Positions 46,441 through 56,337 are shown, counted from the stretch's first letter. The stretch: 64,000 nt of DNA from Sporosarcina sp. P32b (GCF_002743335.1 NZ_PDZB01000007.1:58657-122656), one strand, 5' to 3'. Numbers and translations: made by a program. The notes: generated by a model not told the origin, from the sequence alone.

Positions 46441-49400
46441 TTACATAAAAAAAGAAAGAGAAACCGCAACGGGTTCCTCTTTCTTTTTCACTATTTTCAC
46501 TGTTTCAGCGGAAGCACCATTCATATACTCAATTTCTTGAACGTTTTCAGCACCACGAATTTCTTTCACGTTCTTTCCATCTATGATTACTTTCTTCACA
46601 TGCGTACCTGCAAAGTCGATAATAGCTTCTGCCTGAGCTGGTTTTACATGCACAGTCACATTCTTAAATCCTTCTCCTTGGAACTTCGCATAACTACCCG
46701 TAAACAAAATAACTTCACGGATAACGGATTGGCCGTCCAACTGTACATCGACGCTTGTCTTATTAATGATCAGCTTATTCGTCTTAAATGATTTGAAGTT
46801 ATAGAATTTCTCTACTTTTGGTGACGAACTGACTAATGCGACTTGTACCATCACTGGATCATGATCACTTGCACGACCCGCCATATCGGTATAGTCCGCA
46901 TTTACGTGGAGCATATCCACTTCTGCCTCTTCCACCATATTATTCGAAACCAATATGTGATCTAGTACTTGGGAGTTTCCTTGGTATACATAAGAATACC
47001 GATCGTCTTCCGGTACTTTATTGACCAGATTCGTCATCAGTTCTCCTTCGTGAATCTTGAGTGCATCCGCAAACTGGAAGTCGTTAAAGTCACCAAGTGA
47101 AACAATATTTGCATGCGGATTCTTTTCTTTCACATCTGCGATGAAATCATAGATGATGTGCGCAATTTGTTTACGTTGAATTTCACTCTTTAAGACAGGT
47201 GGCTGAATCGCACCGAAGATCGGTGTATCTCCCCCTTTTGAATTCCAGTGGTTTCCAATGACAATGACGTCATCTCCATTAAACGTGAATTCCGCTGCTA
47301 TAGGTTTACGGCTACTAGTAAATGCAGGATTCGACGGATCAATTCTACCCGGATTCATCGTTAATCCATTATCTTTATATCCTAGCGCCGTCATCGCATC
47401 ACTATGTGGAGCATCTTTAAGTTTCACCCGTTCAGGGTTGTACAAAAAGCCTACGCGAATATTCGCATTCGGCTGTCCACCGTCTTGATTATTAACGGGA
47501 TCGATGTTGACATACTCGTACTGAACGCCTCCCGCTGTAACAATCGCATCGATCAAGCGCTCATAACTTTCATTCGCTTCAGGACCGCCAGCATCCGGAC
47601 CGTTGTTATCTTGCACTTCTGTTACCCCTATAATGTCGGGGCTATGCATATCCTTCGCAAATGCACGTGCTAGTTTTTGTGTTTTATCATTAGATGTCGT
47701 GCTCTTGTTGTTCGAGAAGTTTTCCAAGTTGTACGAAGCGATTGTCAGCTTTTTGTTATTCTTCACAATCGTAGTCGTCTCAAGAACCGCATATCCTTTA
47801 ACAAATTTCTTTTTCATTTCTCCATAATCTACGTAAATCTTGTAGTTCTGGAATGAATAGCCTACTACTCCGACGATCGGCCCTTTGAATTTATCACCTG
47901 TCGCCACTTCGAAGTTTCTCGCTTCATCGTTCGGTTCTAAACGGAATTGAATCAAATCTGCATTCGGTTGATCTTTCTTTAAAAGAACGCCACCGCTTTT
48001 CGTTTCGGTTTTACGACTTTCTAGGACAGTCGTTAGGTCACCGTGTTGTTGGGGGCCTACGGACTTTACATTGCCCACTTCGACACGCATTGCTTCACGG
48101 CTTTCCCAGAAATCCCCTGCATATGTTTCAATATCAAATTCTTTTAGACCTTCACTTAGTACGGCATCTGTTGGTAAATTGCTTTCATCAATTACAAACG
48201 GTTCAGGGAGTTCCACATTTTTCTTTACCACACGTACTTTACCGCCCTGATCTTCACGTACGTTTATCTGTGTAGTTTTCAAATCTGTTTGCTGACGATC
48301 GGCATATCCGTCAATCGCATACTCACTTACTTGTCCATCTACTTCGACTAAATCACCCGTCTTTAAATTCCACGCGTCACGCCCGCTATACAACACAATT
48401 GCTTCCGACGTTTTCAAATTGCCGTCACGCTCGTTGTCTGGCGTTTGGATGTGATAATACGTAGAACCCGACAATACAAATTTATAGGTTACAATTCCTT
48501 CGATTCCCTCGACCGCACTTCCATTAAGCGGAGACTCATGGCCTTCGCCTTGAATATCATGGATGCGTAATGCATCTGTAATCGTATAATCATACACTTG
48601 AACTACACTCGTACGGCCATCACGTGTTACTGCCATCGTTTGTAGTTGTGTATCTTTCGTTAATTGGAATGGCCCTGTATATTTCTTCGAATCAATTGTG
48701 GGTGCTGATCCATCCAACGTGTAGTAGATCGTTGCATCCGACTCTCTCGTTTTCAACGACACTTCTACGTTTTCTACAAATGTTCCACTACCGGGACTCG
48801 CTCCGACTGGTCTCACTACCGTAACATCTGCTACGATATCGAGCTCATCCCGTGGGATGAGCTGATAGCTATCTTCAAATTGCTGAACGATACCTGTCAC
48901 CGAGTCATAAGTCATCCCTGCTTCTAAGCCTAAGTCGTCGTTTTCGTCCCGAACGAGCAAGTCTCCCTTACCGTCTGTTGCAGCAAAGTTCGCCCAGCCT
49001 GGTCCCGCTTCTTTATCGGAAAGCGTAAGATTATTCACTGTGACCAATTGAGATTCTACCGCTTCTCCAACAGCGTCACCTGTGAGTACTTTTGCTTCCG
49101 GTACTGCGCCTGCGGTCTTCTCCACTAGCTGTGCTCCGTCAATCTGCAGTAAGTTTTTATATTCAGCCACTTTCCCGACAACTGTTACTTTATCGCCTAT
49201 TTGCGCATCTAAGCTAGTAGGACGTAGCGTGACACCTGCCTCGCCATCTTGAATCGTGATGGAGTTTTTCAGTCGAGCAGTAACTGTTCCTTTCACTGAA
49301 ACCGTTTCGCCGATCGACTTAGCACGAGCAGCTGCAATACTAATGACTTCCACTGGTTCCGGTTCTGGTTGGGCATCTGCGAAAGTGATGGCAGATGTAT

Positions 49401-49812
49401 CTTTTAATCCAGGACTGGTGAAGTACGCTTTCAAATTACCTGTTACAAGAACTTGCTGTCCTACTAAATCAGGATTTGTTTGCAAGCCCCATTCACTGCG
49501 TAAATTAGTTGGAAGCTGAACAAACAACATCTTCGTAACGTCCGTTTCACCCGCTTTACTTGCAATGGCTATGTTCGTATCTCCCGTTGCAACTGGTACA
49601 ACATTTGTCGCAGATACAACAAACCCTACAATATATCCAGAGACGGTCGCAGTTCCTTCATTATTCGCTCGCGCCTCTTCAACTGTGATCGTTCCCGATT
49701 TTACAGCGATTGTTGCTCCGGTCGCAGCTTGTACCATTGGAGTCGTCGGCAAGACCAAGCTAAACACCAAGAAAAACATCAGGCTCATACGCAATACTTT
49801 TTTACCTTTCAA
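46441..49812 (-). CDS. Large secreted multidomain nuclease (endonuclease/exonuclease/phosphatase)
   Basis: 1123 aa. Signal peptide (MSLMFFLVFSLVLPTTPMVQA), DUF6359-like OB domain (about 40-150), OB-type nuclease domains (150-320), a chitobiase-C/CHB-HEX domain (TIYYTLDGSAPTIDSKKY, about 360-410), another OB domain (410-520), and an EEP nuclease core (about 690-1000) with ASYNLENFS, IGVTEVQDN, NHWNSKGGD, SLGDFNDF, LDHILVSN and the catalytic SDHDPV. Resembles YhcR/ExeM-type wall nucleases. C-terminal beta region (about 1000-1123) has no clear anchor. Likely degrades extracellular DNA. Confidence 0.9.
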   Translation of the reverse strand: MKGKKVLRMSLMFFLVFSLVLPTTPMVQAATGATIAVKSGTITVEEARANNEGTATVSGYIVGFVVSATNVVPVATGDTNIAIASKAGETDVTKMLFVQLPTNLRSEWGLQTNPDLVGQQVLVTGNLKAYFTSPGLKDTSAITFADAQPEPEPVEVISIAAARAKSIGETVSVKGTVTARLKNSITIQDGEAGVTLRPTSLDAQIGDKVTVVGKVAEYKNLLQIDGAQLVEKTAGAVPEAKVLTGDAVGEAVESQLVTVNNLTLSDKEAGPGWANFAATDGKGDLLVRDENDDLGLEAGMTYDSVTGIVQQFEDSYQLIPRDELDIVADVTVVRPVGASPGSGTFVENVEVSLKTRESDATIYYTLDGSAPTIDSKKYTGPFQLTKDTQLQTMAVTRDGRTSVVQVYDYTITDALRIHDIQGEGHESPLNGSAVEGIEGIVTYKFVLSGSTYYHIQTPDNERDGNLKTSEAIVLYSGRDAWNLKTGDLVEVDGQVSEYAIDGYADRQQTDLKTTQINVREDQGGKVRVVKKNVELPEPFVIDESNLPTDAVLSEGLKEFDIETYAGDFWESREAMRVEVGNVKSVGPQQHGDLTTVLESRKTETKSGGVLLKKDQPNADLIQFRLEPNDEARNFEVATGDKFKGPIVGVVGYSFQNYKIYVDYGEMKKKFVKGYAVLETTTIVKNNKKLTIASYNLENFSNNKSTTSNDKTQKLARAFAKDMHSPDIIGVTEVQDNNGPDAGGPEANESYERLIDAIVTAGGVQYEYVNIDPVNNQDGGQPNANIRVGFLYNPERVKLKDAPHSDAMTALGYKDNGLTMNPGRIDPSNPAFTSSRKPIAAEFTFNGDDVIVIGNHWNSKGGDTPIFGAIQPPVLKSEIQRKQIAHIIYDFIADVKEKNPHANIVSLGDFNDFQFADALKIHEGELMTNLVNKVPEDDRYSYVYQGNSQVLDHILVSNNMVEEAEVDMLHVNADYTDMAGRASDHDPVMVQVALVSSSPKVEKFYNFKSFKTNKLIINKTSVDVQLDGQSVIREVILFTGSYAKFQGEGFKNVTVHVKPAQAEAIIDFAGTHVKKVIIDGKNVKEIRGAENVQEIEYMNGASAETVKIVKKKEEPVAVSLSFFM

Positions 49813-49850
49813 TTACCACACCTCGATTTCATTAGTTAGGTAGATAGATA

Positions 49851-49875
49851 AAGCCTTCTGAAATACAGAAGGCTT
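49851..49875 (-). terminator. Hairpin terminator after the 49.9-kb fragment
   Basis: 10-bp stem AAGCCTTCTG and its complement with a 5-nt loop. Confidence 0.75.
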
Positions 49876-49885
49876 TGTTTGGTAC

Positions 49886-50152
49886 TTACAAAATGGTATC
49901 GCCTTTGACATCTACACCGTCAAAATTAAACAAATCTCCATCCAGATTTGATACATCTAGATTGCCTCCGACCTGAATGTTGGAGAATGATAGTGACTCT
50001 CCAGCAGTACCGGTTAGAATGAGATCCCCCCCTACAATAGCATTTTCCAAGCTATCCATATCCGTGACAGAAACCGTTACATTACCTGGATACACTTTCG
50101 GAGTACTTTCCGTACCTGAAAACGCGCTTCCATTCACCGTTTGATCTTTGCT
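49886..50152 (-). pseudogene. C-terminal gene fragment fused to a group II intron 3' end
   Basis: 89 codons open from the intron boundary (AGC at 50150-50152) with the first possible start at 50137 (GTG or ATG-like); no ribosome site. Gly/Asp/Ser-rich beta-like sequence (GGNLDVSNLDGDLFNFDGVD) reminiscent of the C-terminal region of secreted wall proteins. The upstream in-frame codon is TAA inside the intron. So this is the 3' exon of a gene whose 5' exon is not present nearby. Not expected to be translated. Confidence 0.6.
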
Positions 50153-50229
50153 ATTCCTGCCTTATACTGCATACTCGCAGCTTTCATACAGGTCTACACC
50201 GTACAAGCGACTTTGATCGCATACGGCGT
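50153..50229 (-). ncRNA. Group II intron 3' end (domains V and VI), copy 1
   Basis: The minus-strand sequence at 50196-50229 is exactly 34 nt and folds as a domain V: 9-bp lower stem (ACGCCGTAT with GTACGGTGT-like partner, CGC catalytic triad), 2-nt bulge, 5-bp upper stem and CAAA loop. Domain VI follows and the intron ends in GGAAT at 50153. The 5' half is missing. Confidence 0.75.
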
Positions 50230-50520
50230 GCCATCAGCGGCAGTTTTCTACACTTTATTTCCCCTATCCTTACTCTATTACAATAGATTGGAAACAAGCA
50301 ATGATAATAATTGACTATTTAGTTTACTCAGAACTCAACCTAAACGTATATAAAGAAATTCCAGAAAGGCATACCCATGCTAAAGATAGTTCCTAACTAC
50401 TGACTATCGTAAAGAATAGACTGTTTCACGGATTGTACAAGTAATCTCGAATATAAAGAAGTCTCCCAATCGTTCATGCACGACTAGAAGACTTCTTCTA
50501 AACCTACCTATAAAACCAAT
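50230..50520. other. Intergenic remainder upstream of intron copy 1
   Basis: No gene. Contains the terminator at 50456-50497 and AT-rich sequence; no intron domain I resemblance was seen. Confidence 0.4.
50456..50497 (-). terminator. Hairpin terminator after the peptidase
   Basis: 9-bp stem AAGAAGTCT/AGACTTCTT plus TTCTTTA on the minus strand. Confidence 0.7.
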
Positions 50521-51741
50521 TTACTTCTGCTGTCTAACTACGCTATAAACTGCTCCACCAACTAAATCGATCATTTCTTTTAGTCGATCCTTACTCACGT
50601 GTTCCATCACATCAGTCTCATTATGATAGTACGGCTCCAAGTTGTGTGTTCCAGGCTCTCTTCTGATAAAGTTTGCTGCCGCAATATCAACTTCGTGGAA
50701 TGCCACATGGTCCGAAGATCCACGTTTGAACAACACAAGCTCTGATGGCGTACCAATAATTTTAGCTACTTTGTTTGCTGATTCCGTAACCAAGTTCGGT
50801 TTACCATCTACCGTATTCGTATAGATAGCTGTTGCAGGTTCCCATGCTGTCGCCACCATATCCATATTGAAGTTTGCAATACTACGAGAGACATCTCCAG
50901 CACTTAGTGATTGTGCATATACTCTTGCACCCACCAGACCAATCTCTTCAGCACCGACAAATGCAATACGAAGTTCCTTGTCTAACGGCTGATCCTTTAA
51001 CACGCGTGCCAACTCGAGCGCCGCCGCTGTACCTGCCGCATTGTCATTCGCTCCTGGCGCACCCGGGACGCTGTCAACATGCGCTGAAATATAAACTATT
51101 TCGCTGTTTTTACTACCGTTAGCCGGATATTTCGTCGCAATGATATTTTCTGAAGTCTCTTTTCCTAACACATTGACCTTGATATTCACATTGTCAGTAG
51201 AATTCTCCTTCAGCGCTTCACCTTGTGCTTTTGTAATCCCAATTGCCGGAATGGTAGATGTTGCAGAATAACTCAATGGTGTTTCTTTTTCTGCGTTGTC
51301 ATAAATAATTACACCTACAGCACCAGCATTTTGCGCACGATTCACTTTATCTTGGAACGTTACGCCTCCACCTCTTGCGATCAACGCGATTTTACCTACT
51401 GCTTCTGGTTTGAAATCGGATTCTTCTCCAAACTCCGCAAAGTATAGAGGTGCCGTCACACCGTTAGCGTCTGTCGCTACGGAATTATTCGCTACTGCAC
51501 TCGCAATCAGGCTATCCCCAAGTGTAAACACCGATTCTTTCTTTTCAGGTAGGTCAAACTCTTGTCGTTCTACTTTGTAACCGTATTCATTTAGACGGTC
51601 AGCAATCATTTTAAATGCGTCTTTCTCTGCTTGTGTCCCCGTTACTCTAGGACCCATTTTTGTAAGCGCTTCCGTATCAGCGAATGCTGAGTTTACATTA
51701 AACGCTTTAATGAAGTTCTTTATTGCATTTGCTTCCTCGCT
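50521..51741 (-). pseudogene. M28-family peptidase, 5'-truncated at an intron boundary
   Basis: An almost complete M28 zinc aminopeptidase: PA-like insert (GKIALIARGGGVTFQDK), zinc/catalytic motifs ISAHVDSVPGAPGANDNAAG, FVGAEEIGLVGARVY and GSSDHVAFHEV. The frame runs upstream of ATG 51657 through EEANAIKNFIKAFNVNSAFA to the exact 3' end of a group II intron (51742), then TAA; there is no start codon or ribosome site and the signal peptide exon is missing. Internal ATG 51657 also lacks a site. Probably not expressed as such, unless spliced from a distant 5' exon. Confidence 0.75.
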
Positions 51742-51817
51742 ATTCCCGTCTTATACCGCTTCAAGCGGCTTTCGATAGGGCCTACACCGCACAAGCGACT
51801 TTGATCGCATACGGCGT
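51742..51817 (-). ncRNA. Group II intron 3' end (domains V and VI), copy 2
   Basis: Domain V at 51784-51817: 34 nt, same CGC triad, bulge and CAAA loop as copy 1, differing at a few paired positions (compensated G-U). Domain VI has a GCCGC/GCGGT stem and a bulged A (GCGGTATAAGACGGG). Intron end GGGAAT at 51742, next to AGCGAGGAAGC of the peptidase frame. Confidence 0.78.
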
Positions 51818-52147
51818 GCCGTCAGTTTATTTCCAATATTATCTTACTTCCCCAAAACAAGTATAGTACATCCATATTTATTTACAATAACAATATAAAG
51901 AATTGTTTGTTTTAATTCGAAATTGATTCTTTCGATACCCGAAGAAAACATGAGCAAAGTAACGAGTTAATGTGCTACTTTTACTTTTTATTATCAAAGT
52001 AGATAATACCGCCTATGGTAGCGCTTACTTTTGTGTTTTATGTTTGATAATATCAATCAGCCTTCTAACCGTGTGAACGATCAGAAGGCTGATTCTTTAA
52101 TAAAGTCTTTACTTTAGTAGAAAAAGTATCGATTTTAGTAGCACATC
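51818..52147. other. Gap between intron copies 2 and 3
   Basis: No gene. Contains a terminator-like stem at 52056-52093 (ATCAGCCTTCT and complement) and nothing else recognised. Confidence 0.4.
52056..52093. terminator. Hairpin terminator
   Basis: 11-bp stem ATCAGCCTTCT/AGAAGGCTGAT, T-rich on both flanks. Confidence 0.6.
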
Positions 52148-52150
52148 GCT

Positions 52151-52206
52151 TTTCCCGACTCCCGCGACCAATAATGCTGTAAGGAGATTTTGATCGTATA
52201 CCGAGT
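52151..52206 (-). ncRNA. Degenerate group II intron 3' end, copy 3
   Basis: GATCAAAATC core and flanks align with the domain V of copies 1 and 2 but several stem pairs are lost. It ends GGGAAA followed by AGC at 52148-52150, the same boundary as the others. Confidence 0.55.
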
Positions 52207-52308
52207 GTGTCAGCAGTTTTGACACTCTAATTTATTGACTGTTTCATCGTGTACCCTACCCGGAATAGACAATTAATGCGTATATGCCTATAAATTATGT
52301 AACAGTAA

Positions 52309-52336
52309 AGCCCAATCAGAAAATACTGATTGGGCT
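52309..52336. terminator. Hairpin inside the intron-like domain IV region
   Basis: 11-bp stem AGCCCAATCAG/CTGATTGGGCT with short loop. Confidence 0.6.
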
Positions 52337-52379
52337 CTATTGCATTTACAAAGCTTAGATTTGGGGAAATAAGCTTATT

Positions 52380-52842
52380 AGAATAACTACCACTGACTAG
52401 GTTCCTTCGCTCCCGCCAGTTTTATCCTCCTCACATGTTACCATGCAAGTCCAAACGGCTGACGATCGACACTACTATGAACCCGCTGCCATCTTACCGG
52501 CATCTTCGGTGCTGAAACACCTCTTCCGACAAGACTTCAAACGTTCCGTTACGTCCATCCCTTGTTTTGACAACCGTAGGTCTCCACTATCCAGGCGTGA
52601 GAAAGACTAGTTTAACAGTCAATTATACTAATCTCCTATTACCATTTCAGATCATAGGATGAGTGCCGAACCCCTAGCTTAATTTCGCGACACCCACTAC
52701 CTCACCCTGCCTACACGGATTCGTCTTCCTGACCGTAGTTGCCTTTTAAAGAGCCCCGCCTCAGTTCGACTGAGTACGACTTCACCTGACTTAGTCCCTT
52801 TTGCGAATTCAGCGCATCACTGGACCCAGGAGGATTAGGCAC
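52380..52842 (-). ncRNA. Probable group II intron 5' half (domains I-III)
   Basis: About 460 nt with no ORF in any frame, G+C higher than its surroundings, many local inverted repeats, and the segments TGGCAGCGGGTTCATAGTAG and GGAACGTTTGAAGTC (minus strand) that I associate with the ORF-proximal part of bacterial group II introns. A GTGCC near 52842 is a plausible 5' end (consensus GUGYG). The reverse-transcriptase ORF expected in domain IV is absent. Identity rests on pattern memory plus the downstream domain V; needs a covariance search. Confidence 0.5.
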
Positions 52843-52910
52843 TTGCATATAGACTGTTTGGCAAGAATCGGAACTTCACCGAATAATTGGAACATAACAG
52901 TTAGAATAAT

Positions 52911-52954
52911 GACCTCATAGAACAAAAACTAATTAAAGTATAGTCTATGAGGTC
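52911..52954 (-). terminator. Terminator of the S-layer gene
   Basis: 11-bp stem GACCTCATAGA and complement with a T-rich tail, just after the S-layer stop. Confidence 0.88.
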
Positions 52955-53009
52955 AAATTCCACTAATTTCGCTAGTACACTAGCTTATATAGTAACGTTT
53001 CGTTTAGTT

Positions 53010-55832
53010 TTATTGAGGAGTCAAGTTTACTTTTACTTCTTTAGTAATTCCACCGATATTAACTTTTACAGTTAACTCAGCTTTAGATACATTATCAGCC
53101 AATTGTGCTTGAGCTGCATACGTACCGTTATTTGTGATGTTCACTTCAGAAGCGTTTGCAGGTACGATTGTTACCTTAGCTGTATCAGGAGTCGCTTTAA
53201 GAACTTTCGCTCCGAACTGATCAGTTGTTACCACTTGGATAACCTTGTCATTTTGCATTGCAGTTGCAATAGTGAAAGTACCTTTTGCATCTACAGGCAT
53301 AGTGATTTCTTTCGCCACTTCTACATTAGATTGTTCTGAAGTGAAGAAGAAGTCTTTTACTACTGGAGCTGCATTAGAAATCTTGTACGTCTGTTCTACT
53401 GTTGAACCGTCGTTGTTGATTGTGAATGTCACTTTAACATCACGCTCAGAAACTTTTTTACCGTCAACTGTAAATACAGCTTCAAGATCTTTAGCTGCAA
53501 CACTTAATTTGCCATCTACAACTTTTACTCCAGAAATGTTTGTAGTTGCTTTGTAATCATTAGCATTAAGTGCTACTTTACCGCCATCTGCAAGTACACC
53601 GGAAATTGCTAATGGGTTTGCTTTTTCAGCTTTAACATCAAGAAGTCCTAATTCTTTTACTTCATAAGATTTGAACTCTTTACCGTCAGTTACTTGAACA
53701 GATACTTCAATTGCTGAATCTGGCTTACCAGCTAATTGGATTTTTACTTTGTCAGATCCGTTTTTCTTACCAGTAATGTCTTTGCCGCTTACTGAAAGGA
53801 TATCTGAGTTTGTATTCACTTGCTCAACTGTGAAATCTCCAACTTTTGCAGCTGCAAGGTCACGGCCATACTGATCTTTAACGATTAAATCAGATGCTGT
53901 TACAGTTTTAGTTCCTTTAACCACTAGTGGAGATTTAACGCCAGTAATGATTGTCGGTACTGCAGCAGCTTCCAATTTCACGTTAACTGAAGCAGTTTTA
54001 TTAGTAGAAGAGATAACTAGTACCGTTACGTAGTCTCCTGCTTTTTTGTTTACAGTATCTGCTTTTACGAATGTTTTGCCGTCTTTAACAACAACTTCAC
54101 CATTTGTAACGCTGATTCCTTTAACTGCAGCTTTCAATACTTTTAGATCCGTGATTTGTTTTCCTTCTTTATCTTGTACAGATAGTGGAAGTAGAACGTC
54201 TTCACCAAGGATTGCATTTTCAGGGTTTGATAATGCAACAGCGTCTGTGCGTGTAGTTTCAGCAACTGCGATATCGAAGTTAGCTGTAGCTCCATTTGCA
54301 GAAGAAATTAGGATAGCTTTTGTAGCGCCAGCTTTCTTAATGTCAGAGATTTCTACAACTGCTTCGTTAGCGTTACCGATTTTCTTGATTTCAGGCTTCG
54401 CTGCTAGTGTTAATACGCTTGAATTAGTATTAGTTACGATCATTTTTTCAACAGCTTTTGCATCTGTAACTTTCTTTCCGTATTGGTCAACCAAGTTAAG
54501 CACTAGGTATTGTTTACCTGTTGTATCTTCATTCAACGTTACTGTATTACCTTTTTCATCATAGATTCCTTTAACACCAATTTCCATTACTGCTGATGCT
54601 TTAGAAACAGTTACAACTTTAGTTGCTGTAACGCCTGTTGCTTGATGAATTAGTACTACTGGAACTTTTGAATCCGCTTTAATTTCAGATGTTCCGTTTG
54701 TAATTTCTACTGTATTTCCTACAATCTTCTGATTATCAGTATCCCCAGTAGTGACCTTGAAATTAGAGTTTGTAGTGACATCTACACCATATTGATCTTT
54801 TACGATGAATGATACTGTAGCTTTTTTGCCATCAGCACTTAGTACTGCCAAATCATCCAAGATTTCGATAGAATCAACTTTTTGTGCTTCTACTTTAACT
54901 GTGTTAGTAAGTGGTTTTTCAGTTAAGCCAGTGATGTTCACTGTGTAATCTGCAGTCTGAAGTTGTCCAGGAACTTCTAAAGTTACAGATTTCTTATCGT
55001 CAGCCCATTTAACTGTAGCATTTTGCTTGAACGTCCCGCGAAGCAATTCAACGTTAGCTTTTGAAGTGTCCTTCACAGCGTTGTTAAATGTAACTGTGAT
55101 TGTTTTAGAATCTGTTGCCTTTGCAGATGCAACTTTAATATCTTCAGCTTTCACTTCGTCATAGTTCGTTTCTGCTGCCTTGTAAAGGAATGATGCGAAC
55201 TGTCCACGAGTTGTTGTATTTTTTGGGTTGAATACTGGTGCAGCTGGGTTTGTGATATCGAAGAAGTCTAATACGTCAATAGCCGGACGTGCTTCAGCTT
55301 TTGCTTTATTAAGATCTGTAACATCCTTTTTCCAGTCTTGCTCTTTTACATAAGCAACTAGGTCGAAGTCATTTAGTGTGTTTAAAGCACGCACTAATAC
55401 AACAGCCATGTTTTCACGAGTAATGTTGTCAGCTGGTAAAAGCTTACCATCGTTACCGTTGAATACGCCGTTGTCTTTTACTATTGCAGCCATTTGTAGA
55501 AGCTCATCATTAGATTTAGAAGTTAAATCTGTGAAACGTGGGTTAGTTTTGTAATCAGTTGGCACTTTATATCCTTGTGCGATCAACCATTTACCCATTA
55601 ACTTTGCAACGTCAGAACGTGTAAGAGTTTTGTTCGGTTGGAACGTTCCGTCTGGATATCCTGAGATTACACCAGCGTCAGAAAGTGCGTCGATTGCCGC
55701 CTTGTGTGAGTTGTTGTCTTTTACATCTGTAAATTCAGCCGCGAATGCAACTGGTGCTACTGCTGATGCTACTAGTGCAGCTGAAGCAGCCCCTACTACA
55801 AACTTGCGATATTTCGTTGGTTGGTTAGCCAT
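53010..55832 (-). CDS. Major S-layer protein with three SLH domains and Ig-like repeats
   Basis: 940 aa. Signal peptide (FVVGAASAALVASAVAPVAFA), three SLH domains (about 32-215: FTDVKDNNSHKAAIDALSDA, LTSKSNDELLQMAAIVKDNG, TDLNKAKAEARPAIDVLDFF), then repeated Ig-like/Big beta domains with SKTITVTFNNAVKD and DQYG turns. Lysine-rich, Cys-free, size and design of Bacillales S-layer proteins. Strong AAGGAGG site and a consensus promoter upstream point to very high expression. The SLH part binds the pyruvylated secondary polymer made with the tagA product. Confidence 0.95.
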   Translation of the reverse strand: MANQPTKYRKFVVGAASAALVASAVAPVAFAAEFTDVKDNNSHKAAIDALSDAGVISGYPDGTFQPNKTLTRSDVAKLMGKWLIAQGYKVPTDYKTNPRFTDLTSKSNDELLQMAAIVKDNGVFNGNDGKLLPADNITRENMAVVLVRALNTLNDFDLVAYVKEQDWKKDVTDLNKAKAEARPAIDVLDFFDITNPAAPVFNPKNTTTRGQFASFLYKAAETNYDEVKAEDIKVASAKATDSKTITVTFNNAVKDTSKANVELLRGTFKQNATVKWADDKKSVTLEVPGQLQTADYTVNITGLTEKPLTNTVKVEAQKVDSIEILDDLAVLSADGKKATVSFIVKDQYGVDVTTNSNFKVTTGDTDNQKIVGNTVEITNGTSEIKADSKVPVVLIHQATGVTATKVVTVSKASAVMEIGVKGIYDEKGNTVTLNEDTTGKQYLVLNLVDQYGKKVTDAKAVEKMIVTNTNSSVLTLAAKPEIKKIGNANEAVVEISDIKKAGATKAILISSANGATANFDIAVAETTRTDAVALSNPENAILGEDVLLPLSVQDKEGKQITDLKVLKAAVKGISVTNGEVVVKDGKTFVKADTVNKKAGDYVTVLVISSTNKTASVNVKLEAAAVPTIITGVKSPLVVKGTKTVTASDLIVKDQYGRDLAAAKVGDFTVEQVNTNSDILSVSGKDITGKKNGSDKVKIQLAGKPDSAIEVSVQVTDGKEFKSYEVKELGLLDVKAEKANPLAISGVLADGGKVALNANDYKATTNISGVKVVDGKLSVAAKDLEAVFTVDGKKVSERDVKVTFTINNDGSTVEQTYKISNAAPVVKDFFFTSEQSNVEVAKEITMPVDAKGTFTIATAMQNDKVIQVVTTDQFGAKVLKATPDTAKVTIVPANASEVNITNNGTYAAQAQLADNVSKAELTVKVNIGGITKEVKVNLTPQ

Positions 55833-55909
55833 TAAATAATTTCCTCCTTGATGATTCTGTTTTTGCCAGTTACTACCTATGTATGAAAGTAGTAGGCATT
55901 ACATATTAA

Positions 55910-55938
55910 AGTATAGATAAGAACAAGCTGAAAGTCAA
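55910..55938 (-). promoter_or_regulatory. Strong S-layer promoter
   Basis: TTGACT (55933-55938) and TATACT (55910-55915) separated by exactly 17 bp on the minus strand; ribosome site AAGGAGG about 60 bp downstream. Confidence 0.75.
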
Positions 55939-56089
55939 TTAAATATTAGTACACATGATAGTCTAATAGTGAGTTTTTCCAAGTAATTCGACTCATATTC
56001 TATCGGATAAATAGTCTATAGAAATATTAATATCTTTTTATGTATTGCTCGATATAGTTATTTAGCAATACATATGTTTTTAAACAAAC

Positions 56090-56128
56090 AAAAAAGCTCG
56101 AACAGATGGGAACTGTTCAAGCTTTTTT
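56090..56128 (-). terminator. Terminator after tagA
   Basis: Long stem AAAAAAGCTCGAACAG with its complement, flanked by A- and T-runs (bidirectional). Confidence 0.85.
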
Positions 56129-56337
56129 GTTTGCGGTCAACCAACCGTAACGCTTTGCACATATTGTGCTATATACAATGAGGAAATTATTCTTACAAGT
56201 GTGATTCTATCATTAACTTAACTAGATTACAAGATAGTAATATAGCTAGGGTAGTGAATATGTAAGAGGAACGGGAGGGGAAAACCTATCCTCCCGATTC
56301 ATCCCCCACTTAGAGTGAAAAACACCTAATCCGGTTC

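Larger units (their letters stand above)
55833..56337. other. S-layer gene upstream region
   Basis: Contains the S-layer promoter (55910-55938), a leader of about 70 nt, and the terminator of tagA (56090-56128). No gene. Confidence 0.6.

Noticed and set aside
50153..52206. Riboswitch or integron attC site as explanation of the repeated GATCGCATACGGCGT element
   Set aside because: The 34-nt size, 9-bp/2-nt bulge/5-bp layout and the GGAAW boundary fit group II intron domain V better; no aptamer or expression-platform pattern.
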